DNA of 64,000 nt from Promethearchaeota archaeon (GCA_016839705.1 JAEOTR010000046.1:1-64000), one strand, 5' to 3'; shown: positions 19,466-30,076, counted from the stretch's first letter. Translations and numbers: made by a program. Notes: a model not told the origin generated them from the letters alone.

Positions 19466-19708
19466 ATGGGAGTGATATTGTTGATTGAAGTTAAGAATAG
19501 ATTTTTAGAAAATTTAGAATATCAAATAACTATGAATGAGAGATCTGAAGCAGTTTATAAGAAGATTCCTGTATTTTCTGAACAATTGAAACATTTTGAT
19601 AAGTCTGTTATGGATCTTAGAGACAAATTCGAAAAAATACATCTTCGGGAGAAATATCAAATAATAATTACAGAATTGGAATATTTAATAAACCAATCCA
19701 AAAAATAG
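19466..19708 (+). CDS. Small hypothetical protein
   Basis: 80-aa helical ORF in an otherwise unassigned gap. Confidence 0.5.
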   Translation: MGVILLIEVKNRFLENLEYQITMNERSEAVYKKIPVFSEQLKHFDKSVMDLRDKFEKIHLREKYQIIITELEYLINQSKK

Positions 19709-19733
19709 TATATTATTCTTTATTTTTTTACAC

Positions 19734-20156
19734 TTAATCTCCAATAATAGTACAGTAAATCGTCCTTGATCGAGGTCTTTCATCACATTCGATAAATGCG
19801 ATCTGTTGCCAAGTTCCTAGTATAAGTTTTTTATTCTTAAATGGGAATGATTGAGAAGTTTTAATGAGAAAACTCCTTAAGTGACCTGCCCCATTATGAT
19901 CACCCCATGTTTTCGTATGAGCATATTGATCTCCATATGGTATTAATTTTTCGAGGAGTTCTTTAATATCATTTTGTACTAATCCTGGTTCATATTCAAT
20001 AGTAGAAATTGCTGCAGTAGAACCTGCTACGTGCACATTAACTATCCCAATCTTAATTTCACCTTTATTAAGTGAATTTTGAACCTGTTTAGTGATATTA
20101 ATCACATCGCAATATGCTTTTGATCTTAGTTCAAATGATTGAATATCTACTGTCAT
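19734..20156 (-). CDS. YjbQ/UPF0047 family protein
   Basis: 'GIVNVHVAGSTAAISTIEYEPGLVQNDI...WGDHNGAGHLRSFLI...LGTWQQIAFIECDERPRSRTIYCTIIGD'. Confidence 0.93.
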   Translation of the reverse strand: MTVDIQSFELRSKAYCDVINITKQVQNSLNKGEIKIGIVNVHVAGSTAAISTIEYEPGLVQNDIKELLEKLIPYGDQYAHTKTWGDHNGAGHLRSFLIKTSQSFPFKNKKLILGTWQQIAFIECDERPRSRTIYCTIIGD

Positions 20157-21205
20157 TATTTCTTTTTCCTTCTTTCACATTGGTTAATATTTTTAATTTG
20201 TTTTATTACAGAATGAGGTAAATTTTTTTCATTACCCTCCTTCAATGCGAGGATCTTTGCTAAAATAAGAAGTTCATTCTGGTTAAATCCTATAATGTTA
20301 GTCCAACCACTTGATTCTCCTGCTTCTATACATATAAAGTAAGGTGAATTTTTAAATTTTGAACATTTCTTATCTTTACATTTTTCACATATTTCAGGAA
20401 AGTAGTATACTTTCCCATTCTTGAGAAATAATGAAAATTTTCCGAAATTTTTATTAATTATTTTAATCCAATTTGGAGAGTCATATTCAATTTCTAAATC
20501 TAAACTCTGAATATAGGTATTTAAAAGTTCAAGATTGATGGGCTGTTGATTAGAATTTAAATCATGGGTCTCTGGTTCATAATAATCATTACATTCATCT
20601 CTTATAACTGAATGGCCAAATAAAGAATCGATATGGATAAAATCAATGATAATTTTGCTTTCCATTTCCTTTTCCTTTATTCTTTGTAAAAATAAGGATG
20701 ATATTTGTTTAAACATTTCAGTTTGATCAGAAATCTCAAACGTCTCAATTTTATGATCAAGTGTAATTGAAACAAAGGCTTCGCTGTTGAAATAAGAGTC
20801 TATAATATCCTTTTGAGAGAGATTTTCAAGAATAACACAAAAAACTAAGGAAATCTCCGGGGATATATGCTGAATTTCATCGACATACTGCTTTATTTGG
20901 CTAATCTTCTCCTCTGATACAAAAAATATTATAGCATCAGCACCGGAATAGAAGGTTTTTCTTAAAAATGCTCTATTTTGACCACAATCTATATTCCATA
21001 GAAGAAATTCAAATTTTTGATTAAATTTGTAGAAAAAATCAATTTTGCTTATATTTACACCAATATTATGCTTGTTTTCTATTGGTAAACAATTAGAACT
21101 CATTCTTTTTTGAAACTCATCTTTGTAATTTTCATAACCCCCGAGTATACATATCTTCTTTTTCATGTATACTTTAATTGGTTCAAGAGTCTCATAAGAG
21201 TGCAA
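20156..21205 (-). CDS. GTPase-fold-like protein with degenerate G motifs (putative pseudo-GTPase) and C-terminal Cys-containing domain; start probably 21166
   Basis: 'KKKICILGGYENYKDEF' sits where a P-loop would be but lacks GKS/T; 'LLWNIDCGQNRAFLRKTFYSGADAIIFFVS' aligns with G3 and the following strand; C-terminal 'CEKCKDKKC'. Confidence 0.55.
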   Translation of the reverse strand: MHSYETLEPIKVYMKKKICILGGYENYKDEFQKRMSSNCLPIENKHNIGVNISKIDFFYKFNQKFEFLLWNIDCGQNRAFLRKTFYSGADAIIFFVSEEKISQIKQYVDEIQHISPEISLVFCVILENLSQKDIIDSYFNSEAFVSITLDHKIETFEISDQTEMFKQISSLFLQRIKEKEMESKIIIDFIHIDSLFGHSVIRDECNDYYEPETHDLNSNQQPINLELLNTYIQSLDLEIEYDSPNWIKIINKNFGKFSLFLKNGKVYYFPEICEKCKDKKCSKFKNSPYFICIEAGESSGWTNIIGFNQNELLILAKILALKEGNEKNLPHSVIKQIKNINQCERRKKK

Positions 21206-21306
21206 ATTGACTTCCTCATAAAATATTTAAGCGAAATCCAAGAAATAATAAATTTTTTTATAAATTTTAATTTATTCTTTTTAAGGATTATTGCCTATAG
21301 AAATAA

Positions 21307-21726
21307 ATGATGAAAAAATTAGATGAGTTCTTAAAAAAAATACATGAGCCCAAATCCCAAATTCCAGAGTATGTAAGTATCATAGTAAAACCAGGTAAAA
21401 AGGTTTCCGATATTAAAATTAAGAAGGAAACTGCAAACATTTTAAAAGTTATTGCTCACGAAGAAAATAAAACAGGATGGTTTCTACATTCTGTACATAT
21501 TCCTTTAAAGAATTTAGGTTTAACTTTTGATTCTAAAGATAAGGAAATATTAGAATTTTTGTCTGAACCTTCTAGAATTAAAAACAAGTTAACCAGGGAT
21601 TATGTAGAAAAGATATTAAGAAAATATATATCTATTTTACCAGAAAAGAAAAAACATTTTTTTAAAACTGAACGATTTAGAAAAAAGAAAGAATTTAAAA
21701 CTGGAGCTCAACTAAAGGGATTCTAG
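21307..21726 (+). CDS. Conserved-looking basic hypothetical protein
   Basis: 139-aa ORF, basic C-terminus. Confidence 0.5.
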   Translation: MMKKLDEFLKKIHEPKSQIPEYVSIIVKPGKKVSDIKIKKETANILKVIAHEENKTGWFLHSVHIPLKNLGLTFDSKDKEILEFLSEPSRIKNKLTRDYVEKILRKYISILPEKKKHFFKTERFRKKKEFKTGAQLKGF

Positions 21727-21765
21727 CATAGAATCAGTTTTTATTAAAATTTAGTAATTAACTTT

Positions 21766-22632
21766 CTAACTTCTTAGGGGCATCCCATTAAAACTAATAA
21801 TTTCTTTTGTTTTTGGTTTTCTCTCACGATAAGGATTTTTTCTATCTATTATTTTTCTACCAAATGTAAGATAACCTGTATGACCTATCATTCTTACTTC
21901 AGGATGAGTAGCATTTCTTTTAACTTGGATTTTTCTCTTAATTAATTCATAGGTATTAATTTCTATAAAATTTTGCTCTCTCAAAGCAAATGTTGTTTTT
22001 TTCACCTGTTCGATAGTAGGGGAGAAGGAAAGAATTGTACCGCTTTGTTTTAGATATAATTTTGCTTTTTGAATCGCATTCCAGGGTTCAGCAATATCTA
22101 AAACTACTGAATCTACATCAGTATGATTTAATTCGTCGGTTATTATGTTTCCATAATTAATTGACACAAATTCTTGCAGTCTTGCTGTTTCTATATTCTT
22201 CTTTGTTCTTCTCAATGATTTTTCTCGAATATCGTAGGAGAAAATATGTCCCTGAGGGCGAATATAATTCCCTAAAATACAGGTCAAAGCTCCAGAGCCA
22301 CATCCCGCTTCAATAACAATACTCCCGGGTTGGATGCCTGAGTAAAGTAAAACCATTCCAGCATCTTCGGGATAAATTATTTGAGTCTTTCTAATCATAT
22401 GTAATACATAATCAGAGATTAATGGTTTTAATATGTAAAATTTGTACCCTTGTGTTTCATAAGGTTTTGAGAATACGACTGTCCCAAATTTTTTACCAAT
22501 TATATCATCAAATTCAATAATTCCTTTATGAGTATGGAAAGTTTCTCCAGGTTTCACAGGAAGTATCCATCTTCTTCTGTCGTCAAGGATTAAAAAGACT
22601 AAATCATTTTCTTTTATTGTTTCAACGGTCAT
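21766..22632 (-). CDS. trmI: tRNA (adenine-N1)-methyltransferase (TrmI family)
   Basis: 'QIIYPEDAGMVLLYSGIQPGSIVIEAGCGSGALTCIL' SAM motif; 'VDSVVLDIAEPW'. Confidence 0.9.
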   Translation of the reverse strand: MTVETIKENDLVFLILDDRRRWILPVKPGETFHTHKGIIEFDDIIGKKFGTVVFSKPYETQGYKFYILKPLISDYVLHMIRKTQIIYPEDAGMVLLYSGIQPGSIVIEAGCGSGALTCILGNYIRPQGHIFSYDIREKSLRRTKKNIETARLQEFVSINYGNIITDELNHTDVDSVVLDIAEPWNAIQKAKLYLKQSGTILSFSPTIEQVKKTTFALREQNFIEINTYELIKRKIQVKRNATHPEVRMIGHTGYLTFGRKIIDRKNPYRERKPKTKEIISFNGMPLRS

Positions 22633-22804
22633 TTTTCCGGTTGATTTTTACTATTGTTAAAGTACAAAAACTTTTAATTTTTTATCATTAGACTTTCTTT
22701 ATTAACTAATTTGATTACAAAAAATATATAAAACATACATTATTGCATTATTTAAACTGTTTAAATAAATTCCTTTTTATAAATACTCTGTAAAGTATGA
22801 ATTT

Positions 22805-23713
22805 ATGAGTAGAAACAATTCTAAAATCTCCCAAAATTCTCGCACGTCCTTTAGAGACCTTCAAATCTTAATCGAAGATTTACGTCAAAAAAGAGATAAT
22901 TTTAACCTTAAAACTAAAGATTTCATTAACGAACTCCAAGAAATTGAAACGGAAATTAACTCTAATTTAAAACTTGCAAAAGAAAAATATAAAAAGAAAA
23001 GAGATTATTGGAATGACAAAGTAAAAGAACTAAAGGACAAAAAACTTGAATATAAAACTCTTTTAGACACACTAATTGAAGAAAAAAAAACGGTTCAAAA
23101 AAATAATAACTCATCAATAAGGCCAATTTCTATAAAACAAGTAGAGCGGCAAATAAGCAATTTAGAAAGAAGAATTGAGACAGATAATCTTGATATAGCA
23201 GAAGAAAATAATATTATAGACAAAATTAAAGATCTAGCCGAATCCAAGCAACAATTTTTAGCTGCCCAACAAAATAGCGATTACTTCAAAATTGAAAGAA
23301 AAATAGAAATTGTTAAAATAAATCTTAATAGGATCTATGAGCAATTAAACAAGTGGTCTAATAAATCTCAAGAAAATCACGCGAAAATGTTAGATATTTT
23401 CAAGAAAGTCGATGAATTAAGAGAGCAGAAAAGAAAAAGAGAAGAAGATCTTATAGAAAACAAAAGGGCTGCTGACCGTTATCACGAACAATATTTACAG
23501 GTAATGAACCAAAGAAAGAAAATCTCGAAAGGGAAAAAACCTTATACCCCGAATAAAAAACCACCTGCAAGAATTAAACAAGGTAAAAATAAAAATGAAA
23601 TGATGGAAAAAATCAAAGAAAACAAGCTAGCAGAAGCAATAGAAAAACAAAAAGCAGGTAAAAAGTTAAATTTATTTGAAGCTCGATTAATTCTAGAAAA
23701 ATCTGAAAGATAA
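22805..23713 (+). CDS. Archaeal coiled-coil protein (COG1340-like)
   Basis: Long charged coiled coil; C-terminal 'NKLAEAIEKQKAGKKLNLFEARLILEK'. Confidence 0.7.
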   Translation: MSRNNSKISQNSRTSFRDLQILIEDLRQKRDNFNLKTKDFINELQEIETEINSNLKLAKEKYKKKRDYWNDKVKELKDKKLEYKTLLDTLIEEKKTVQKNNNSSIRPISIKQVERQISNLERRIETDNLDIAEENNIIDKIKDLAESKQQFLAAQQNSDYFKIERKIEIVKINLNRIYEQLNKWSNKSQENHAKMLDIFKKVDELREQKRKREEDLIENKRAADRYHEQYLQVMNQRKKISKGKKPYTPNKKPPARIKQGKNKNEMMEKIKENKLAEAIEKQKAGKKLNLFEARLILEKSER

Positions 23714-23904
23714 TATTGAAATCTAGCAATATTAGTTTTTTCTCTTAATGAATTGTTTTACTGTTATTAGTGAGAGTTTAATGTAGGATTTATTTCTATT
23801 AAGTATAATTGCTCAAATCTTTAAAATTTCTGTCATAATATTTAATAAAATTGATGAGTTATTTTTTTATTAACTTTTAAATGTAAAGATGGATTTGTTT
23901 AAAA

Positions 23905-25233
23905 TTGCACAAAAAGGTAGCTGAAATCAGGGAATTAATGATCAAGCATCATGAATGGTTTAGAGAATCTATTCCTTTAATTGCATCAGAGAATATAACT
24001 AGTCCAGCTGTTGATGAAGCATGTTCTTGTGATTTTTCGCACCGCTACGCAGAGGGGTGGTCAGGCCAGAGAGTATATGCCGGTTGTTCATTCATTGATG
24101 AAATAGAGGATATCTGTATGGATCTCGCTAAAGAATATTATCAATGCATTCATGCAGATGTACGTCCCATTTCTGGAGTGGTCGCAAATTTAGTGATGTA
24201 TAATGCATTTACTTCAGATAATAATGGTAAAATGTGTTGTATGTCTATAGTCAGAGGTGGACATATCTCACATGGTCCAAGATACGCAAAAAGTGGAAGA
24301 GAAATTTTTGGAACTGCTGGAACAACTAGAGGAATTAATGTGGAATATTTAGCTTTTAACAACGATGAAATGAATCTAGATATTGATGCTTCTGCAAAGA
24401 TAATCAGAGATTTTAAACCAGAGTTAGTTTTATTTGGGGGATCATTGTTCTTATTCCCACATCCTGTAAAAGAACTAAGTGATGTTGCAAAAGAAATTGG
24501 AGCGAATGTAGGTTATGATGCTGCCCATGTAGCCGGATTAATTGGATCTGGATATTTTCAGGATCCCTTAAGAGAAGGTGCAGATGTAATGACAATGAGT
24601 ACTCATAAAACACTTCCAGGACCGCAGCATGGTGCTCTTGTATCGAATAGAGAAGATTTAATCGATAAACTAAGATCTTGTGCTTTCCCTGCTTTACTTT
24701 CTAACCATCATCTTCATAATGTCGCTGGTTTAGCAATAGCTTTGGCAGAAATGTTAGAATATGGAAAAGAATATCATAAAAATGTAATCGAAAATGCAAA
24801 AGCTCTAGGACAGGCTTTGCATGATCAGGGGTTAAATGTGTTAATGGAACATAAGGGTTTTACTGAATCCCATCAAATTGTAGTCGATATCACAGAGTTT
24901 CAAAAATCTATTGGGTTAGGTGGTGATATTGAGAGATTATTAGAAAAAGCAAATATTATTCTTAATCGCAACGGGATACCCTCTGATTTAACGGCAGGTA
25001 GACATTATCAAAATCCTGGAGGTTTACGGATCGGAACCTCTGAAATCACTAGACTTGGTATGAAGAAAGGCGATATGGTTGATATCGCTGAATTTTTTAG
25101 AAAATTGATGATAGAGAAGAAAGATCCAAAAATAATAAAAAAAGAAGTTGTTGAATTTAAGAAGGAATTTCAAGAAATTAAGTATTGTTTTGAGTCTTCA
25201 AATAAAGCATATGAATTTATGAGATTTTATTAA
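23905..25233 (+). CDS. glyA: Serine hydroxymethyltransferase (TTG start)
   Basis: 'IPLIASENITSPAVDEA', 'GANVGYDAAHVAGLI', PLP lysine segment 'MTMSTHKTLPGPQHG'. Confidence 0.95.
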   Translation: MHKKVAEIRELMIKHHEWFRESIPLIASENITSPAVDEACSCDFSHRYAEGWSGQRVYAGCSFIDEIEDICMDLAKEYYQCIHADVRPISGVVANLVMYNAFTSDNNGKMCCMSIVRGGHISHGPRYAKSGREIFGTAGTTRGINVEYLAFNNDEMNLDIDASAKIIRDFKPELVLFGGSLFLFPHPVKELSDVAKEIGANVGYDAAHVAGLIGSGYFQDPLREGADVMTMSTHKTLPGPQHGALVSNREDLIDKLRSCAFPALLSNHHLHNVAGLAIALAEMLEYGKEYHKNVIENAKALGQALHDQGLNVLMEHKGFTESHQIVVDITEFQKSIGLGGDIERLLEKANIILNRNGIPSDLTAGRHYQNPGGLRIGTSEITRLGMKKGDMVDIAEFFRKLMIEKKDPKIIKKEVVEFKKEFQEIKYCFESSNKAYEFMRFY

Positions 25234-25389
25234 TTTTCAATAACCTTTCTTTTTAATTCTTTAATCTATGGTAAGGTCTAAGCCTTCTGCATTACTTTAC
25301 GCTCAATAGATAACAATAAAACTTATCTTATATGATGAATTTAGGTGATCATTCACATTTTGTTATTAATTAATTTGTTCTAAACTATC

Positions 25390-26223
25390 ATGGATATCAA
25401 AGTCCTAGAAAAAACCGAACGTAAGTTAATATTCGTTGTAGAGGATATCTCAATTGAAATGGCAAATGCTATAAGAAGAATTGCGTTGTCTGAGATACCT
25501 GTTATGGCAATAGATGAGGTTATTGTATTAAAGAATGATAGTCCTCTTTATGATGAGATTATAGCTCATAGACTTGGTATGATTCCTCTAACTACAGACC
25601 TGGATTCCTATAAGCTACCACAGGATTGTGATTGTGGTGGCTACGGGTGTCCTCTTTGCCAGGTTTCGCTTACATGTGAGGTTATAAACACCACAAACGC
25701 ACCGTTAGAAGTTTATTCAGGTGATTTAAAATCAAATGACCCAAAAATAACACCTGTTGATTCACGAATACCTATAGTGAAAATTGATAAGAATGATCAA
25801 TTGATCCTTGAAGCTTATGCACTCTTGGGTAAAGCAAAAGAACATGTTAAATGGCAAGCTGTTTCTAATATTTTTTATAGATTCTATCCTGAAATTGAAT
25901 TTGATAGTAATAAATGTGCAAAGTGTTCAGACAAATGTCTTGTATCGAGAATGTGTCCTGAGAAATTATATGATTTTTCTAACGGGAAAGTACCCGTACT
26001 AATAGAAGATTATTGGAAAACCTGTACATTATGTAAATCATGTGAAATGGATTGTATAGAGGAGGCTGTAAAAATAAGAATTAAAGATAATACATACATT
26101 TTCTCTATTGAAAGTGATGGGGTTTTACCATTTAATGTAATTCTTCAAAAGACATTTGAAATCTTTTTAGAAAAAATTGATGAGTTTGTTGAAAGACTTG
26201 AAGCTCTTGAGATAGAATCGTGA
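25390..26223 (+). CDS. rpoD: DNA-directed RNA polymerase subunit D with ferredoxin-like domain
   Basis: 'ANAIRRIALSEIPVMAIDEVIVLKNDSPLYDEIIAHRLGMIPLTTD'; 'CTLCKSCEMDC' Fe-S motif. Confidence 0.95.
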   Translation: MDIKVLEKTERKLIFVVEDISIEMANAIRRIALSEIPVMAIDEVIVLKNDSPLYDEIIAHRLGMIPLTTDLDSYKLPQDCDCGGYGCPLCQVSLTCEVINTTNAPLEVYSGDLKSNDPKITPVDSRIPIVKIDKNDQLILEAYALLGKAKEHVKWQAVSNIFYRFYPEIEFDSNKCAKCSDKCLVSRMCPEKLYDFSNGKVPVLIEDYWKTCTLCKSCEMDCIEEAVKIRIKDNTYIFSIESDGVLPFNVILQKTFEIFLEKIDEFVERLEALEIES

Positions 26224-26290
26224 AATATCAAAAATTTATTATAATATCAAATATTTTGTATAATAATTAAAGTAAGAGTATTGATTCATT

Positions 26291-26647
26291 ATGTCTCATA
26301 AAATCACGGGTCCGAGCAACTATTACGTGAGAAAATTAATTAGAGATTTATGGAAAACTAGAATAAAGATATGGCGAAAAATCTCTAAAAAATTAGGTGG
26401 TCCTAGAAAAAATAAAGTTTCCCCAAATTTATACCGAATTAACAAAAAAACTAAAGAAAATGATGTCATTGTCATACCTGGTAAAATATTGGGGATGGGG
26501 GAATTAAATCATACTCTAACAATTGCTTGTTTAGAATGTTCAAATTCGGCAAGAAAAAAAATTATCTCTTCAGGAAGTAAGTTAATATCTATAGAAGAAT
26601 TATTAGAACAAAACCCAAAAGGAAGCGGTGTAAAAGTATTTTATTAA
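26291..26647 (+). CDS. rpl18e: Large ribosomal subunit protein eL18 (L18e)
   Basis: Context and 'VIVIPGKILGMGELNHTLTIACLECSNSARKKI'. Confidence 0.93.
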   Translation: MSHKITGPSNYYVRKLIRDLWKTRIKIWRKISKKLGGPRKNKVSPNLYRINKKTKENDVIVIPGKILGMGELNHTLTIACLECSNSARKKIISSGSKLISIEELLEQNPKGSGVKVFY

Positions 26648-26674
26648 ACTAAATGAAAAGAGCGTGTTACTGTC

Positions 26675-27148
26675 ATGGTGATAGAATATCAATTAATCGA
26701 CGCAACTAATAAAATTTTAGGACGATTTTGCAGTCAAATCGCAAAAAAAGCGTTATTAGGAGAATATATTGTTATTATTAATGCCAAAGATGCTATTATA
26801 AGCGGAACTAAGAGAAATATTCATGAAAAATACTTAGCAAAATTGAACATTTCTACTGCAACCAATCCTTTGAAAGGTCCGTTTCACGAAAGAAGACCTG
26901 ATACTTTTATGCGAAGAGTTATAAAACAGATGCTTCCAAGAAAAAAATTTCGAGGAAAAGAAGCCCTTAAAAGAATCCATGTGTATATTTCAGATATCCC
27001 TGAACGTTTTAAAATAAGATATCAAAAAATTGTTCCTATTGAAATCGATTATGCTGATAAAAGACGTCTTTCTCATTACAATAAGTATATAACATTAGAA
27101 AATCTTTGCATGCGTATAGGATGGAACAAAAAAGAAATCGAGGCGTAA
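26675..27148 (+). CDS. rpl13: Large ribosomal subunit protein uL13
   Basis: 'IDATNKILGRFCSQIAKKALLGEYIVIINAKDAIISG...GPFHERRPDTFMRRVIKQMLPRKKFRG'. Confidence 0.95.
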   Translation: MVIEYQLIDATNKILGRFCSQIAKKALLGEYIVIINAKDAIISGTKRNIHEKYLAKLNISTATNPLKGPFHERRPDTFMRRVIKQMLPRKKFRGKEALKRIHVYISDIPERFKIRYQKIVPIEIDYADKRRLSHYNKYITLENLCMRIGWNKKEIEA

Positions 27149-27154
27149 TAAATC

Positions 27155-27565
27155 ATGTCATTGAAAGTAGTACAAGCATCAGGTAAAAGAAAAAGCGCTA
27201 TAGCCAGAGCGGTATTAACTTATCCCTCTAAAGGTCAAATTAAAATTAATCGGGTTCCACTTCATCTGTATGAGCCTGAGATAGCACGGTTTAGGATCCA
27301 AGAAGTTCTTGAAATTGTGAATCATCCCAAGCTTGAAAAATGTGACATTGATGTACGAGTTAAGGGGGGGGGCATAATGGGGCAAACCGATGCGGTCAGA
27401 ATTGCAATTGCTAAATCAATTCAAAAATTTATAGGAACTAAGACAATTGAGCGAACATTTAGAGAATATGATGATTCTTTATTGAGTGGAGATTCTAGAA
27501 GAACTGAACCAAAGAAATTTGGCGGTAAAAAAGCTCGAGCTCGCAGACAGAAAAGTTTCAGATAA
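27155..27565 (+). CDS. rps9: Small ribosomal subunit protein uS9
   Basis: 'ASGKRKSAIARAVL...DIDVRVKGGGIMGQTDAVRIAIAKSI...DSRRTEPKKFGGKKARARRQKSFR'. Confidence 0.96.
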   Translation: MSLKVVQASGKRKSAIARAVLTYPSKGQIKINRVPLHLYEPEIARFRIQEVLEIVNHPKLEKCDIDVRVKGGGIMGQTDAVRIAIAKSIQKFIGTKTIERTFREYDDSLLSGDSRRTEPKKFGGKKARARRQKSFR

Positions 27566-27577
27566 TATTTAATTTTA

Positions 27578-28894
27578 TTAGGGAATCTTGATCTGAGCAC
27601 CTAATTTTGCTAGATCCTCTAAAAAAGAGGGATATGAATCTTTTACAATATGAATATTTCTAATTTTCGAATTTGAAGTAGCGTACAATGCAGCAATTGT
27701 ACATGCCATTGCTACCCTATGATCATTTTCATGATCAATAATTGTTCCTCTCAATTTATTACAATTATAGATTGTTAATTTATCATCTTCTTCTAAAACA
27801 TTAATTCCCATTTTAGTTAGCTCTCTTGCCATTGAAGAAATTCGGTCACTCTCTTTAAGTCGGAGGTGTTTAGCATTATAAAGAACGGTTTTTCCTTTAG
27901 CAAAAGCACCTACAACCGATAAAATTGGAAAAAGATCAGGAATATCATTACAATCAATCTCCAGTCCGTTTAAAGGATGTGAAGTTAGATCTCCGATTAT
28001 GATTACCTGTTTCTTTGTTTCGTCCACTTCGATATTTGCTCCCATTTCTTTTAAAATCTCAACTATTTTTTTATCCCCTTGGTGATTATTCATACTAAGG
28101 TTATTGATAACAATTTTTGTAGGATCATTCGATAAAACCGCCGCTGCTATAATAAATGCAGAGGAAGAGAAATCTCCAGGGATGTCATAAGATTGAGCTC
28201 TAAAATTCTGCTCAATTGTTATGTAAAATTTCCCTTTTTCAAAATTTTCTTGTATATTAATCCCAAATGTGTTGAGTACATCCAAAGTAATTTTAACATA
28301 AGGAACAGAAACTAAGGGAGTAGTTAGCTCAATTTCAACATAGTCTTTATCCTTACATGTTAATAAAGGGCAGATAAATAATAATGCAGTAATAAATTGA
28401 GAGCTAATATCTCCAGGGATGGTAACTTTTTTACACAAAATCTTTTTGCGTTTAATCTTTACAATATCCTCCGATAATTCGTATTTTGCTCCTAAAATTT
28501 TTAAAGCATTGAGTAGTGGGATAATAGGTCTTTTTCGCTTTATAAAATCTCCCGTTAAAACAAGACCCCCTTTAACAAGAAGGCTTAAAGCACAAAAAAT
28601 TCGAACAGTCGTTCCAGAGTTTCCACAATCAAGAGTATTATTGGTAGATTTAAATGATTCTTTATCCCTTTTAACGATGTAAGAGTTTTCACTTGATTTC
28701 ATTATTTTAACGCCTAAAGCCTTTAAATTTTTAATAGTTATATCAGCATCACCAGTGGTGATTGGATTTTTAATCACAGAAATCCCTTCAGCGAGACTTG
28801 CAGCAATAAAGGCTCTATGTGTATAACTTTTTGAACCAGGTGCTGTTATTTCACCCTTTAAACTTTTAAGTAATGGGTATATTTCAGTATCCAT
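27578..28894 (-). CDS. aroA: 3-phosphoshikimate 1-carboxyvinyltransferase
   Basis: 'GSKSYTHRAFIAASLAEG', 'LDCGNSGTTVRIF', 'LRLKESDRISSMARELTKMG', 'DHRVAMACTIAAL'. Confidence 0.96.
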   Translation of the reverse strand: MDTEIYPLLKSLKGEITAPGSKSYTHRAFIAASLAEGISVIKNPITTGDADITIKNLKALGVKIMKSSENSYIVKRDKESFKSTNNTLDCGNSGTTVRIFCALSLLVKGGLVLTGDFIKRKRPIIPLLNALKILGAKYELSEDIVKIKRKKILCKKVTIPGDISSQFITALLFICPLLTCKDKDYVEIELTTPLVSVPYVKITLDVLNTFGINIQENFEKGKFYITIEQNFRAQSYDIPGDFSSSAFIIAAAVLSNDPTKIVINNLSMNNHQGDKKIVEILKEMGANIEVDETKKQVIIIGDLTSHPLNGLEIDCNDIPDLFPILSVVGAFAKGKTVLYNAKHLRLKESDRISSMARELTKMGINVLEEDDKLTIYNCNKLRGTIIDHENDHRVAMACTIAALYATSNSKIRNIHIVKDSYPSFLEDLAKLGAQIKIP

Positions 28895-28963
28895 TAAATG
28901 ATAAATAGAAAATAATAGATATAATATTAATTAAATAATATTGTAAAATAAAAATTAAAAGAT

Positions 28964-30076
28964 GTGATTCTTGTGGTTGATAATTCTTTAGGAACTCTTT
29001 TTAAACTAACTTCTTTTGGTGAGAGTCATGGTGATGTAATAGGAATAATTATAGATGGCACTCCAGCAGGGATTGAGTTAGATTTAGATAACATTCAGAA
29101 ACAAATGGATATGAGAAAACCTGGACAATCACATCTCACAACCTCTCGTAAAGAGGAAGATAAAGTTAAAGTGTTATCAGGAATCTTTAACAATAAAACA
29201 ACAGGGGCACCTATTTGCTTAATTATTAAAAATGAGGATAGAGACTCTTCTGAATATGAAAAATTTAGAAATTATCTGCGACCATCGCATATAGATTATA
29301 CTGCATTAAAGAAATACGGAGGTTTTAATGATTATAGGGGATCAGGACGATTTTCAGGGAGAATAACTGCTGGATTTGTAATGGCTGGAGCAATTGCTAA
29401 ACAGGTATTACGAAAATTTGAGATAATGATATTTGCCTATACAAAGAGAATAGGAAATGTTATCGATGAAAATAGTTATGATGAAATCAAGATTGAAACT
29501 CTTTTGGAACTAAGAGAGAAATCTCTTGTCAGAGCGGTCAATACTGAAAAATCCAAATTTATGAAAGGCTTGGTTGAAGATGTAAAGATAGAAAGAGATT
29601 CGATTGGAGGAGTAATTAGTTGTATTATCCGTGGATTTCCTGTTGGAAAGGGTGGACCCATTTTTAATAGTCTTGAATCAAACATAAGTAAAGCAATTTT
29701 CTCAATTCCAGCAATTAAAGGTATAGAATTTGGAGCCGGTTTTAATGCAGCAAGTATGAAAGGGTCGGAGCATAATGATCCGTGGATACTCAAAGGTGGT
29801 AAGATAATAACAAGTAAAAATGATTCTGGGGGCATAATTGGTGGAATTTCAACAGGTATGCCTATTGAGTTTTCAATTGCCGTAAAACCGACTGCCTCTA
29901 TTGGTCTCCCCCAAAAAACAGTAAATATTGGCACAATGGAAAATACTGAAATTGAATTCTCTGGTCGTCATGACCCGTGTATAGTTCCTAGAGTAATTCC
30001 AGTAGTGGAAGCAATGGTAGCAGTTGTTTTACTTGATTGCTTGTTAATCGATGGATTTATTCCAAGAGTATTTTAA
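28964..30076 (+). CDS. aroC: Chorismate synthase
   Basis: 'LTSFGESHGDVIGIIIDGTPAGI', 'GRFSGRITAGFVMAGAIAKQ', 'FSGRHDPCIVPRVIPVVEAM'. Confidence 0.96.
   Translation: MILVVDNSLGTLFKLTSFGESHGDVIGIIIDGTPAGIELDLDNIQKQMDMRKPGQSHLTTSRKEEDKVKVLSGIFNNKTTGAPICLIIKNEDRDSSEYEKFRNYLRPSHIDYTALKKYGGFNDYRGSGRFSGRITAGFVMAGAIAKQVLRKFEIMIFAYTKRIGNVIDENSYDEIKIETLLELREKSLVRAVNTEKSKFMKGLVEDVKIERDSIGGVISCIIRGFPVGKGGPIFNSLESNISKAIFSIPAIKGIEFGAGFNAASMKGSEHNDPWILKGGKIITSKNDSGGIIGGISTGMPIEFSIAVKPTASIGLPQKTVNIGTMENTEIEFSGRHDPCIVPRVIPVVEAMVAVVLLDCLLIDGFIPRVF

Noticed and set aside
29476-29934. 152-aa ORF antisense to aroC
   Set aside because: Shadow ORF of a confident chorismate synthase gene.
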